From: Diogma glabrata
Taxonomy: Eukaryota > Arthropoda > Insecta > Diptera > Cylindrotomidae
Assembly: GCA_963693315.1 (NCBI GenBank)
Contig: OY856187.1
Coordinates: forward strand, 70,412,033-70,476,032
Reading direction: 5' to 3'
DNA: 64,000 bases
The notes below the pieces were generated by a model, which worked only from the letters and a program-made list of their open reading frames with translations, was not told where the DNA came from and did no database searches. This document shows, in pieces, positions 24,961 to 36,559 of this stretch. The stretch's first letter is position 1. Every line of letters begins with the position of its first letter. The position numbers and the translations under genes were made by a program.

Positions 24961-25735
24961 CAGTCCAAGAAATCTAGGTGGTTATAAAAAATTTCGTCTA
25001 AAGGGCTTTTAAGAGGTTGTATCAGTGGGTGACAACAGTCTGACAAGCCAACACATATGGTCTAGCTATGGCTCAGAGAGCCAAATTCTATCATTATTCG
25101 TTAATGTGTTGTGTGTTATTCGTTAATGCCTACCAGCCCAATGCCAATACCAGAACAACCTGTATGGAGAAATAAAGTTGTTAGTCTTGGTGCTGCCCTG
25201 GATGTAACAACCGTGGCACAAAATACAGACAATATCATTTACTGGCAAGCATTGAAACAATAACTGTCCAGCAGATGTATCTCTGTTATTGTCCTCGAAC
25301 ATCACATCCTACCAGCAACACCCTATCAAGCTATACTCTAATGAATGAAAACAAAAGAAATGGAAAGGGTTGGAAATGGTTTAGTCAACGAGCAAGCATA
25401 GCAATGTAAAATTTCTGTTCCGTCGAGGACTCAAGGCCTGAAAAAAAAATTTTAAGGTGGTAGGTATTGACGGAAGCCACCAATAACCAACAAGACCCAT
25501 CACCTACTTGTTTTGCCATCACTGGACCTCCTCGAAGAACTAAAAACTGTACTTCAACTATTTCGTTTGAACATTATTCTTTTAATTTTAAATTGTAGCT
25601 CACAAAAACAATCGAATAGTTTTAATAATTAAGTTTTAAGTACTAGTAAAAATAATTTGGTTTTAATTTCAAGTTACAACTGACCAAGTTCATAAATATT
25701 TTTAGTATTTATAGTATTACAAATAAAGTAAAAAA
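24961..25735 (+). mobile_element. Possible decayed LINE 3' region
   Basis: 25000-25560 has raised GC and broken protein-like frames on both strands (minus 25123-25305; plus frame containing 'PMPIPEQPVWRNKVVSLG' near 25135). It is followed by an AT-rich trailer ending 'agtattacaaataaagtaaaaaag' at 25715-25738, which looks like a retrotransposon 3' end with polyadenylation signal and A-rich tail. A near-identical word pair, 'cattacaaataaag' plus poly(A), occurs at 40417-40449. No RT motif remains, so the assignment is tentative. Confidence 0.3.
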
Positions 25736-28655
25736 GAGAATTATTGATTGTTGATCGCAATGAACTCTCCCGTTTTCGTTTTATTTAGCAAAGAGATAAA
25801 ATATAACAATTAAATTCGAAATATTATAGAGAGAATACAAACATATAAAAAAACTATTATGCCTTTGATGTTTTTTTACAGGAAGTCCGAAGATTATGTA
25901 TACTGATTGTTTGGTGATAAACAGTGTTAATGAAAAAATGTAATGTAGCCGTATTATACATTAAAATGGAAATGTTTGGTGGTTGAACAGGAATTTAGTT
26001 TATACTATTAGTTTATTGTTCTAGAGTTGGTGTAGATTTCTTATAAAATGCTACCTGTTAAATATCGCGTAATTTGGCGGGCATAACAATGTATTTCCAA
26101 TATGATTTGCAATTTGTTTTGGATTTCCACGTTAGCATATATCAACGATATCAACGTCAACATGTTGTATGGTAACCTCTTAGAATGTATTTCTTAGGAG
26201 TTGAAATTATAACTCCAAGGAATATTCTGTAATATTTAGGAATGGGTTGGATCCAGCATATTACTGCATCAATCTCCGACGCGTATCAAGTCCAGTCATC
26301 TTTATTCAAATTCCATAAGGTTAAGAGGTAGAGTTAACAAGTGGGATTTAAGTGCGCACCACTAGAAATACTGGAGCATGCTGAGAGTATAGGAAGTCTT
26401 TTCAGACAGGAGATTGTTCATTGGGATTGTTGTTTGAGTTGGACAATTGAATTTGATGGATATTAAAATCACGGTCAAATGCTGGGCCAGCATCAATGGG
26501 CCACACAGAATATGGGACATAATATCTAATTTATTATAACTAGCAGACCCATATACATGATGCTAAATATCATTGATTTGTTTGTGTCAAGTTTTTATTT
26601 ATCAATACCTTCAAGAATCATTTGAAAAATACAGACTGATGTGCCATTATTCTTTATCTATTACAAATTTGAAAAAAACTTTTAACGTAACCCAGGCCAG
26701 TGAGATGAGTTGATCTTTTATGCACCTTGTACGAGTCTAGAAAATTCAAGATGAAAACAGTATGTCAATATTAGATAAATTTAATATGATTTGTGCAAGT
26801 CTTTATGGTGGCTACTTTCAATCAAGTGACTTGTTGTTGTTATATGTACTTGAAACTTAATATGTACTTGAAACTTGAAGACTGTTACTGTTACTGTTTT
26901 AATCGAAGATTAACAGATTATTTTTAAGGCCGTGCTACAACTACTGTAGCATGAAAACAATAGTAATATTTTTTTTTGTTCGTCAGTAAAAATACAAAAA
27001 TATAGAAATTTTTTTTATCAACGTAATCTAAACTCAGATGATTATATCTATTCGTTCAAAAACTAAACACAATCGCACATAATTATCTTAATTAAAGCTT
27101 ATTATCTAATATCGAATGACAAACGTCCACTAATTTATTTATTTCATCCCTACAAGAAATAAATTCAACTAAACTAAAACATTGGTAATATTTCTATTCT
27201 GTACCACCGCCCACTAACACAACATAAAGATGACAGATATTCATAGATTATGTCCCATAATCATTCTTTTCCCTCGAAGTGTTAATCTCCAGATAATAAA
27301 GAAATTAAAAATGAGATGAACAAAAATGGTATCTGCTATTACCTTTCACATACGATACGTCTTTCATATGTTAGAGTATACACAAATCAAACCACACAAC
27401 AAACCAACTAATCTTACATTTCCTATTATTATCACGAAACCCCTTTTTATGTAACGTTTTTTCCACAGATTAGTTATATCATTTTATATATTAATAATAA
27501 TAATTATTATAATAATATCCACGGAATTAAATAAGAGTATATATAAGAATATTAATAGCAAAGGAGGTTAAATTTAATTCATCATTTCCTTATTAAATCG
27601 TTAAATTATAACTGAAATAATAATAATAATTAATTTAAAAGCGGATTATAATCTTCTAAATTAAATACAAATACATCTAATGATGTGACTACAAAAAAAA
27701 CCGAATGTATTAGCTTCTCATATATTTACAATGTACAAACATGTATTACGAGTATAATGTATACACAAAGAAGATCAAATATTTAATATTTTGATAGAAT
27801 ATCGAAAAGTTATTAAAGAAGAAAGCAAGAAAAAAAAGCTCTGAAAAGCTCATAGAACAAAATCATGAAAGTATAATAATAATAATAAATATAAAAGTTC
27901 ATTTTTATTTCACAAGAGACTTTCTGTATGTCTATCTACTGTAAACGTTGTTGTTAGATTTTTACCTTTCCAATCAACCACCTAATTTTTTTTCTTATTT
28001 TTAGTTGCTCTTATGTAATACATGATTAAATACAAAATTAAATTACATGTTCAGAATATCATATGGTTTTTTTGTAGTTTTTTCACTTTCAACATTATAG
28101 ATTTACGAAATCAATAAAAATAGTAGGATGTTCGTTTTCTTCTTCTGCTTCTTTGTAGCCTTTTGAATTAGGGGATTAAATCGCATGAGATATTTTTTTT
28201 TTGGTAAAATATAACTGGACACGTGGACTTTTATTATTTATGATAAAGAAGAGTTATTATAAAAAAAATGTCTATTCAATCATCTTACAAAACATCAAGG
28301 AATGGGAAATTCAAACATGATTTTATGAGGTCGAGTATCAGATGGCTAAGGAAGCAATGATAAATATCGTGTTATATTTGTCGGCACGATTATTATTCTT
28401 AATAAAGCATTATCACAAATATCATTTACCGATGGTCTATGGTAGGTTTGTATAGATATTATTCCTTGTCGAAATAATGTGAAGAAGCACATATTTTTTA
28501 TGCAGTAGCAGCAGTGTATATCCAATTACGCACTATTTAGTTTGTAAAATTTCATTTAAAGCTAAGACATCACTTCACGTCTTAAAGAGTATAATAATAG
28601 TAGGTAAAATATGACAACATAAACGTCAGTCAGTTAATTGTATTGTCACCATCAA
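25736..28655. other. AT-rich intergenic sequence, no supported gene
   Basis: No frame above 60 codons on either strand over almost 3 kb. A word 'ataactagcagaccc' near 26538 faintly recalls the trailing end of common insect interspersed repeats, but this is too short to call. Confidence 0.6.
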
Positions 28656-28880
28656 CATTACGATAAATATTCAACAATCACCTGTTTATTTTGGTGCAAC
28701 GATTTTTGAATATATGATTCAAGAATCAACTATTTTGTTTTAAGTGTAACGAATTTTTGATAATTTGATTTAACAATCAACTATTTCTTGGTGCAACAAT
28801 TTTTATTCATAGTTTGCACCAATCACCCATTTCTTTGGTGCAACGATATTTTAAGTTATGTAAGTTTTTCAATAACACCT
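28656..28880 (+). repeat. Degenerate ~50-bp minisatellite ('TTTGGTGCAACGATTTTT' family)
   Basis: Units containing 'caacaatca(a/c)c' then 'ttggtgcaacgattttt' recur about every 50-60 bases near 28672, 28729, 28780 and 28826. The same unit in reverse orientation recurs at 37840-38160 and again, scattered, at 39245-39430, so this is a dispersed family. Confidence 0.7.
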
Positions 28881-29216
28881 GTTGTTATGTACACTGTCTT
28901 GTAGTCTTTTTAATATTGACCTGTTGTTATTTTTTTGTGATCAATATGTTGATCAATATGAATTGTTAATTCTTGGTAAGTCATATGGATGTGTGCGTCC
29001 GTGATAATCTTCAAGTATTGGGAGAGTTACATTTGTTTATATTGTAGCTTCACTTTATTTGAATTGGCTTCGTCAGAGCTAATAAACAAAAGAAACTTAA
29101 ATATATTAACCTTATAAGGCTGCATATCATTTCTTTTTTAAATAACCAGGTACTCGGATAACCAGGGTATTTCAAAAATTCATACTCGACTAGAACTACA
29201 TACTTCGGTGAGATAA

Positions 29217-31137
29217 ACAGTCAAACAGACAGTCACACAGACAGTAAGACAGCCAAACAGACAGTAAGACAGACAGTCAGACGGACACTCAGACAGACAG
29301 TCAGACAGACAGTCAGACAGACAGTCAGACAGACAGTCAGACAGACAGTCAGAATGAGTCAGACAGTCAGACAGTCAGTCAGATAGACAGTCAGACAGAC
29401 AGTTAATCAGACAAACAGTCAGACAGACAGCAGACAGACAGACAGTCAGACTGACAGTCAGACAGATAGTCAGACAGACAGTCAGACAGACAGTCACACA
29501 GAAAGTCAGACCGAAAGTCAGACAGATAGCAAGACCGACAATCAGATAGACAGTCAGACAGACAGACAGTCAGACAGACAGTCACACAGACAGTAAGACA
29601 GTCAAACAGACAGTAAGAAGGGCAGTCAGACGGACACTCAGACAGACAGTCAGACAGAAAGTCAGACAGACAATCAGAATGAGTCAGACAGTCAGACAGA
29701 CTGTCAGACAGACATTCAGACAGACTGTCAGACAGTCAGTCAGATAGACAGTCAGACAGAAAGTTAATCAGACAAACAGTCAGACAGACAGCAGACAGAC
29801 AGACAGTCAGACAGACAGTCAGACAGACAGTCAGACAGACAGTCAGACAGACAGTCAGACAGATAGTCAGACAGACAGTCACACAGCAAGTCAGACAGAG
29901 AGTCAAACAGCTAGCAAGTCAGACAATGAGATAGACAATCAGACAGACAGTCAGACAGACAGCAGACAGACAGACAGTCAGACAGACAGTCAGACAGACA
30001 GTCAGACAGATAGTCAGACAGACAGTCAGACAGACAGTCACACAGAAAGTAAGACAGAGAGTCAGACAGATAGCAAGTCAGATAATGAGATAGACAGTCT
30101 GACAGACCGTTAGACAGACAGTCAGACAGACAGTCAGACAGACAGTCAGACAGACAGTCAGACAGACAGTCAGACAGACAGTCAGACAGACAGTCAGACA
30201 GACAGTCAGACAGACAGTTAGACGGACAGTCAGACAGATAGTCAGAAAGACAGTCAGACAGACAGACAGTCAGTTAGACAGTAAGACACACTGTCCGAAA
30301 GACAGTCAGATAGACAGTCAGACAGACAATCAGAGAGAGAGTCAGACTGACAGTCAGACAGACAGTCAGATAAACAGTCGGACAGACAGTCAGACAGACA
30401 GTCAGACAGACAGGCAGTCAGACGGACAGTCAGACAGGCAGTTAGACAGACAGACACACAGTCAGATAAACAGTCAGACAGACACTCAGACAGACAGTCA
30501 GACAGACAGTCAGACAGACAGCCAGACCGATAGTCAGACATATAGTCAGAAAGACTGTCAGACAGACAGTCAGACAGTCTCAGTCAGACAGACAGTCAGT
30601 CAGACAGACAGACAGAGAAATAGTTAGACAGACAGCTAAACAGACAGTCTGACAGACAGTCAGACAGACAGTCATACAGACAGTCATACAGACAGTCAGA
30701 AAGACAGACAGTCAGACAGACAGTCAGACAGACAGTCAGACAGACAGTCAGACAGACAGTCAGACAGACTGTCAGACAGACAGTCAGACAGATAGTCAGA
30801 CAGACAGTCAGACAGACAGTTAGACAGACAGCCAGACAGAGTCAGACAGACAGTCAGACAGACAGTCAGAAAGACAGTCACACAGTCAGAGTCAGTCAGA
30901 CAGACAGTCAGACAGACAGTCAGAAAGACAGTCAGACAGACAGTCAGACAGACATTAAGACAGACAGTCAGACAGACAGTCAGCCAGACAGTCAGACAGA
31001 CAGTCAAACAGACACTCAGACAGTCAGACAGAAAGTCAGACAGACAGTCAGACAGGCATTCAGACAAACAGTCAGACGAACAGTCCGACCGACAGTCAGA
31101 CACAGTCGGATAGACAGTCAGATAGACAGTCAGACAA
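29217..31137. repeat. 12-bp satellite array, consensus CAGTCAGACAGA
   Basis: About 1.9 kb of CAGTCAGACAGA units with point variants and occasional 4- or 8-base slips. The underlying tetranucleotide is CAGA with every third unit CAGT. Since 12 is divisible by three, the minus strand stays open and yields 'CLSD' tetrapeptide frames of up to 158 codons (29403-29585, 30254-30541, 30696-31172). There is no promoter, signal or unique protein sequence, so I do not call genes. Part of the array (about 29700-30060) shows a higher-order pattern with 'gatagcaagtcag' recurring. Confidence 0.95.
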
Positions 31138-31479
31138 CCGTTGCAACCAACTGCCAAATCCCTTACGACCAAGCCAAAAACTCTTCCAAGCGGGCGATCA
31201 AAAATTCCAAAACCAATTGTCGTTTAAAGATGAAAACTGCTTTAACAATCCAAAAAGGATTGTCAGCACTTTTGGTTTGTCCATGCAATTCCTTGGTTAG
31301 TATTTCTGTAATTCTTTTTAATTTTCGCATAAACATTGGAAAAAAATTAAAAGTATAAAGATATAAATGTGTTTTGCACAAATGGGTTGAAAAGTTTTTG
31401 AAAATTTAGATAACCAATTCGATCTACGCTATAGTATATTACGCTAGAGTATGTATAGAGTACTGGGAATTGAAGTACG
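31138..31479 (-). other. Satellite flank with one unrecognised 72-codon frame
   Basis: The minus-strand frame 31163-31381 (contains 'ITEILTKELHGQTKSADNPF') runs into the satellite. Composition is more protein-like than most small frames here, but no domain is recognised and no splice or start context stands out. It could be a fragment of a decayed gene or chance. Confidence 0.2.
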
Positions 31480-31645
31480 GTTGATAATGAATAGCTTATC
31501 CATTACAGAACAGGACGAAAGGAGGAGGTCTGACTGACTACATTCGTCCTAAGAATCATTAGAAAACAACGAAATGAGAGTCGGGCTCGAACCCAAATCC
31601 CAAGATAAATATTTAGGATCTACTGGGCCAGTCGGGCCAGACAAA
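31480..31645 (-). mobile_element. tRNA-derived SINE-like element
   Basis: Read on the minus strand, a head with 'TGGCCCAGTAG' (31620-31630, close to a tRNA A box) is followed by 'GGGTTCGAGCCCG' (31582-31594, a good B box), together the internal RNA polymerase III promoter arrangement. A tail follows (GGACGAATGTAGTC ... CTTTCGTCCTGTTCTGTAAT). The tail recurs at 5076-5150, which argues for a dispersed SINE and against a lone tRNA gene. No clean cloverleaf or obvious target duplication was found, and the 3' boundary is uncertain. Confidence 0.55.
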
Positions 31646-33975
31646 ACAATTAAAATGACTAAAAACATAAAAGGTAAAACAAAACCACAACAAGCACCAA
31701 CACAAAACAGATAAGGAGCCAAAAATGTAAACCCAAAAATAACTCAATACTTGAGAAAGAAACGAGAAAACCATTGGGAAAGGAGGCAGCAGAATAATCA
31801 ATCTAATTCCTAACAATGAGATAAAAAAATAAAAGAAAAAGAAATCTTGTTTGGATTTCTTAACAATTAAGTTGCTTTATATAAATAACATAATTTACAA
31901 TTGTTTGATAAAATTATATATTTAATTTAATTATAAATATTTGTTCGCCTATATTAAAGTTTTGTTTATTTAAATTAGCAAAAATTTTTATATTATATTG
32001 GTACATAATTGAAACTATATATAAGAGAAGAATTTCAGCAATCACAGTTGCTCATAAAATACCAAATGTTGCTTAGATCTGCGCAGTATTAAAATATTAT
32101 GTCAGGACGATTTTTTCCTCCAACAATTTCGTTATATCAGTCACACTTATTTGTAACTGACCGTATAGAGCGAGTGTGGCCGTTCAAAAAAGTTTAAGAT
32201 TGTTACAGTTTGTGGCAAACGGATAAGTTTTTAATATCATAACCATTTGTATTTACACGTACACGGAATCTCTCACTCAGAGTGGTCTCGGTCTCTGTTT
32301 GGTTTTATAAAGTTTGATTTGATAACGAACAATCTGTAACAGGTTTAACAATATGCAGTGCCTGTACCTGGTATTCCCCCAATAGCGGTACCTAAAACTG
32401 AACATTGAAAACTGACACTAACACAAACATATATTTCTGACATTTTAATGGAAGTGGGTCATTTTAATATTTTTATTATAAGCGATATCCAAAAAATTGT
32501 TGATTGAGAAGTACTGATTTCAAATTTTGTGTTATTATTTGTTGCAAAATTAAAATAAAAAATGATTTGAAAAAATGAAGTCGTAGTGTATCCTACTTTA
32601 GAAATATAATCAAGTGCCACAAACCCAATGTAGTTTCTATTTATAACCATATTTATATGAATCTTTTAAATTTGTTACCCAGGAACCCTAGATAAATTTA
32701 ACTTCAATCAACACCCCAACATTTTCCTTAAAAATTAACACTAATTGAATATAAATTCTTTCATCCTCTTCCATTTTAAATCAGTTCTTTCTCCTCATTT
32801 CCTTCCCAATATTTTATTTATCTATTTCCCGTCATTTAATTTTTTTTTCTTTTATTATTATTTGATTGAATTTTTAAACAATCTAAATATACCTCTTCAA
32901 AATTCACAACTTAAAAAACCGCAACTACACTTTTTGTTTATATATTTTTTAAAGGTTCTAACCTCAAAATGTAAAGTAAATTGGAGTGTTTTTGTTGTTT
33001 ATGTTATTTATTTTTCTTTTCTTTCCTTTAATAAATTTTTAATTTTCCTCTTTTTCTTTATTTCTTTGCAGGTAAGATTGCTAAGAATCACATACATACT
33101 GCAACAATAAAGAAAGAAACGACAAACATAACATCAGCTATTTAAAGGAACACCAGTATAAGAACAAAAAAGGATACATTTTTCGTTTTTTTGAACAACA
33201 GTAACAACTTTTACGCAAGTATTTGTAATCGCAGAGAAACCATTTGAAATGATACAAAAAAAAAATTCATGATACAACTTCAGCCAAACTTATAATAATA
33301 ATCAGAATTGTAAATATCCCCAAAAAATTATATATAAATTGTGTATTCGTATGTGTTTATTTCAATTCCCTTGAGTTATCAAGAAAATTCCATAGAATCA
33401 GAAGCAAAAAAAAAACGAAACCAGGGGGATGTTCAATTTATTTGATTCTTATTTCCCAAATTGATTTTTTACGACGAGCAAAGAAAAACCAATACATGAA
33501 AATTTTTATATTTAAACATAAAAATGAAAACAGACGAGAAATGGTTGAAAGGTCCTTTGCAAATAGGTATAGTTCGCTTAAGATCATTTTTTAATTTTTC
33601 ATGTTTGTTGAAATGAAGTAAAAGTTGCTTTAGAGATAGTTTTATTATAATATCAAGTTCTAGAAATGGTTTTAAAATTTGCTTATGTCTTAGTTAGCCA
33701 ATTCTGTTTTACGGGCGTTACTTATGTAAGAAAAGTTTGTCGTATCTATAAAGTCGCAATATTTTTTCTTATAACTCGTTCTAGCACCTCTTTTTGGAAT
33801 ATCCCTTAAGTTCCATCACAACGACTCGGAAACCTAGAATTTAGAAAAATAAGTGATACAAAAATGTAATTTACAAAATTTGTTAGGCCCTAAATATTGA
33901 GCACAGCTTTATGGCCAAAGTACTTAAAGGACAAAGCGATAAAATAAGCTTTAGTAAAGAATACGACAAAGTAAG
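31646..33975. other. AT-rich intergenic sequence, possible terminal exon, no supported gene
   Basis: Mostly low-complexity DNA. A strong acceptor-like site (pyrimidine tract then TTTGCAG, about 33041-33071) is followed by a short open frame starting GKIAKNHIHTAT that stops within about 75 bases, then UTR-like A-rich sequence. That would fit a last exon of a gene with a distant upstream part, but one splice signal is weak evidence. The 121-codon plus frame 32745-33110 is Phe-rich and spans the acceptor; I treat it as chance. Confidence 0.35.
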
Positions 33976-33978
33976 TTC

Positions 33979-33990
33979 ATCACCTCAGTA
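33979..33990 (+). repeat. Target-site duplication, left copy
   Basis: ATCACCTCAGTA here matches ATCACCTGAGTA at 35951-35962 in 11 of 12 positions. The two copies flank the truncated non-LTR element, as expected from target-primed reverse transcription. Confidence 0.75.
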
Positions 33991-35950
33991 AGACGCGTTT
34001 ATCCAGAAGAAAGCAAAGAAATTCGCCGAGCACCCATCTGGCTCACGTAGTTTCTTTCAGGCAGTTAAATCAGTCCAGAGCAATTTTACTCGATCCTCTA
34101 TTCCAACCCTAGTTCTGAATGACATTCCCGTGAGCGACTCGAAAGAGAAAGCGGATCTTTTGGGTCGTATTTTCGCAGAAAACTCAAACATAGTTGAACC
34201 CTCTCATTCTCCTACACTCATTTCCCCAGTTGTAACGAAAATGAAACCAATTATTTTTCGTTGCAATATTGTACGGAAAATGCTTCTTTCTATCAATATC
34301 AACAAATCTGCTGGCCCCGACGGTATTCCACCCCTCATTCTTAAAAACTTTGCTAGACAACTAGCTCCAATTTTAACAAAAATTTTCTATTTATCTTATA
34401 AAACCGGAATATTTCCCGACTCTTGGAAGCTGGCCAGCGTTCAACCCATACCAAAGAAAGGCAGTAAGATAGATCCTAACAATTATAGACCAATTGCAAT
34501 TCTGTCGGTTTTAGCTAAAATATTTGAAAAATATGTTAACTACAATTTGATAGATTATTTGGAAATGTCGCGAATTATTGATGATAAGCAGTATGGTTTT
34601 CGTAGAAGTCATGCAACAGGTGATCTGTTAGCCTACGTATCCCATCTCTGGAACAAATCGCTGGAAAACCACGGTGAAACATTCAGTATTTCACTTGACA
34701 TCTCTAAAGCATTTGATAAAGTGTGGCATAAAAATCTTATAGCTAAATTAAAATCTTATGGCATAGACCATCTTACTGTCTCATGGATTCATAGTTTTCT
34801 TACAGGTCGCCAATTTCATGTTAATTTAGATGGTATCACATCCAATATTTTCACAACCAATGCTGGGGTTCCCCAAGGTTCGGCACTCTCACCAACCTTG
34901 TTTCTTCTATACATTAATGACTTACTTATTTCTACAGTGCACCCAATCCATAGTTTTGCTGATGACAGCACATTACATGCATCACATGCATCTCCTAAAT
35001 TTCGATCTCATACTGCAGTTACCACTGATAGAGAGTTGCTAATTGATTCTATCAACAAAGATCTGGAGCGTATAATGGAATGGGGTGATCGTAATCTTGT
35101 TTCATTTAATCCAACCAAAACCAAAGTATGCCGTCTTTCACGAATAGAGCGACATAAGAATTTTCCTATTAAAATAAACCATGAGGAATTGCGTGAGGTT
35201 GAATCAGTTAGACTTCTTGGAGTGGATATTCAAAATAACCTGAAATGGAATAAACATGTGTTGAACCTCGCTAAATCTGCAATGCAAAAATTAGGATTCT
35301 TGAGTCGGTGTAAAAAATATTTCAATCCCGAGCAAATTTTGCTAATCTTCAAGTCCTTTGTTCGTCCATGTATGGAGTACTGCTGCCATGTTTGGGGAGG
35401 TGCTTGTCAGACAACAATAAATTGTCTAGACTCTGTTCAGAGAAAAGCAATACGGTTGATTGGTAATACCGAACTAACGGACCAGCTTGATTCACTCCAG
35501 CACAGAAGAAATGTGGCTGAATTGTCAATCTACTATAAATATAACTTTAGCGAATTCTCCTCTAAGGAAATTCAAAACATCCTTCCATCGTGTGCGCAGT
35601 TTAATCGACAAACAAGAGCTGCCGAGTTATCCCATCCATTTGTTGTACAAATACCTCGTTGTAGAACTGTGTCCTTCCAAAACGACTATTTTAATAGAGT
35701 GGCCAAATTATGGAACTCATTGCCTTCCTCTGTATTTCCCGATGAATTTTCCCCTCAGGCATTTAAAGAAAATGTCCATCATCATTTAAAAAAATTAGTA
35801 TAGTTATCCCTATATCCCCATTCCTTCCATTTTCCTCATCTCCTTCCTTTATAGTTGACATGGTATCTTCGGATATTCAAAGAGTCTAAATAATGAATAT
35901 TTCATATTTAGTGTGCTAAACATGTCTAACTAATTGATAAAAAAAAAAAA
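33991..35950 (+). mobile_element. 5'-truncated non-LTR (CR1/Jockey-type) retrotransposon
   Basis: The element begins directly after the left target duplication, inside the ORF2 reading frame, runs through the reverse transcriptase and C-terminal region, a ~135-base 3' UTR, and ends in a poly(A) of about 12-13 (35938-35950) followed by the right duplication. ORF1, the endonuclease domain and any promoter are missing, the usual result of incomplete reverse transcription. The open frame and retained duplication say it is fairly young. A decayed relative lies at 1-327, and a 3'-UTR-like match lies at 49340-49480. Confidence 0.85.
33992..35803 (+). CDS. Reverse transcriptase fragment of non-LTR element (ORF2, N-terminally truncated)
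   Basis: A 603-codon uninterrupted frame. In order it shows the N-terminal thumb-adjacent 'NKSAGPDGIPP' block (about 34302-34334), 'NNYRPIAIL' block, 'KQYGFRRSHAT', the catalytic 'LDISKAFDKVWH' (about 34696-34731), 'GVPQGSALSP' (about 34866), the catalytic 'FADDS' (34953-34967, first and second Asp of the metal-binding pair), then 'LLGVDI' and a C-terminal domain with 'PCMEYCCHVWGG' and 'RVAKLWNSLP'. RT polymerises cDNA at a nicked target using element RNA. The frame enters at the truncation point, so it lacks its own start; the first in-frame ATG is near 34241. Family placement (CR1 versus Jockey clade) is by motif style only. It is a dead-on-arrival copy. Confidence 0.85.
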   Translation, partial: DAFIQKKAKKFAEHPSGSRSFFQAVKSVQSNFTRSSIPTLVLNDIPVSDSKEKADLLGRIFAENSNIVEPSHSPTLISPVVTKMKPIIFRCNIVRKMLLSININKSAGPDGIPPLILKNFARQLAPILTKIFYLSYKTGIFPDSWKLASVQPIPKKGSKIDPNNYRPIAILSVLAKIFEKYVNYNLIDYLEMSRIIDDKQYGFRRSHATGDLLAYVSHLWNKSLENHGETFSISLDISKAFDKVWHKNLIAKLKSYGIDHLTVSWIHSFLTGRQFHVNLDGITSNIFTTNAGVPQGSALSPTLFLLYINDLLISTVHPIHSFADDSTLHASHASPKFRSHTAVTTDRELLIDSINKDLERIMEWGDRNLVSFNPTKTKVCRLSRIERHKNFPIKINHEELREVESVRLLGVDIQNNLKWNKHVLNLAKSAMQKLGFLSRCKKYFNPEQILLIFKSFVRPCMEYCCHVWGGACQTTINCLDSVQRKAIRLIGNTELTDQLDSLQHRRNVAELSIYYKYNFSEFSSKEIQNILPSCAQFNRQTRAAELSHPFVVQIPRCRTVSFQNDYFNRVAKLWNSLPSSVFPDEFSPQAFKENVHHHLKKLV

Positions 35951-35962
35951 ATCACCTGAGTA
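35951..35962 (+). repeat. Target-site duplication, right copy
   Basis: ATCACCTGAGTA directly after the poly(A), paired with 33979-33990 with one mismatch. Confidence 0.75.
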
Positions 35963-36555
35963 GTTATATAAACGGTTAGAAACTGCAGACATTTTCAAAT
36001 ACATTATGAGTCAGCATAGCATAAAATGGGGATCATATCAGGACAAATAGAAGTTGCTCTATTAGTAAAATCCAGTTTGATTTCAGATGGTGGTCGGACG
36101 CAAAAACCCTATTATAACTTATCTTATTACACCCTGATCTGGCTCGGCGCATAATGTGCCTGAATAAAATGCTAATCGGGTCTGCCCCTAACTGAATTAT
36201 TGGGAACCGCATTTCAGTTTTGTTCCTGAAAATTTAAAAACAAATTTGCTTTTTATCCCTTATTTTCTATTCTATCATGAAACATTGGCCTATGGGGCGG
36301 AGCATTCCACTTAAAGCGGATAGGTAAAAATGTCGATGCAACCGATTTTAATATTATTTGAATATGTTATACCTATATATATCCTCGATCCAGATACAAA
36401 GTTACAATAAAATTTGTTTTGGTTAGTTACAGTGAAATTGATTTTTTGAAAAAAATATATGTTTTAATTACTTCGGTTTTGAAAATACCTAGGTATTACA
36501 TTCATAAGCCAAAAGGGAAATTCTTACCCTCTCTTTTTTTTACGTTTTCGACGTT
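35963..36555. other. Unassigned sequence, no supported gene
   Basis: 36000-36200 is less AT-rich and may be decayed element sequence, but all frames are broken and no motif was recognised. Confidence 0.45.
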
Positions 36556-36559
36556 TTAG

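Noticed and set aside
29217..31137. CRISPR-like array
   Set aside because: Units are contiguous with no unique spacers, and the context is eukaryotic.
29403..31172. Minus-strand frames encoding Cys/Ser/Asp/Leu tetrapeptide repeats (60, 95 and 158 codons)
   Set aside because: They are produced by the 12-bp satellite period; no unique sequence, start context or signal supports a protein.
32745..33110. 121-codon Phe-rich plus-strand frame
   Set aside because: T-rich low-complexity DNA translated by chance; spans a splice-acceptor-like tract.
34830..35789. 70- and 100-codon plus-strand frames inside the LINE
   Set aside because: Out-of-frame shadows of the reverse transcriptase frame.
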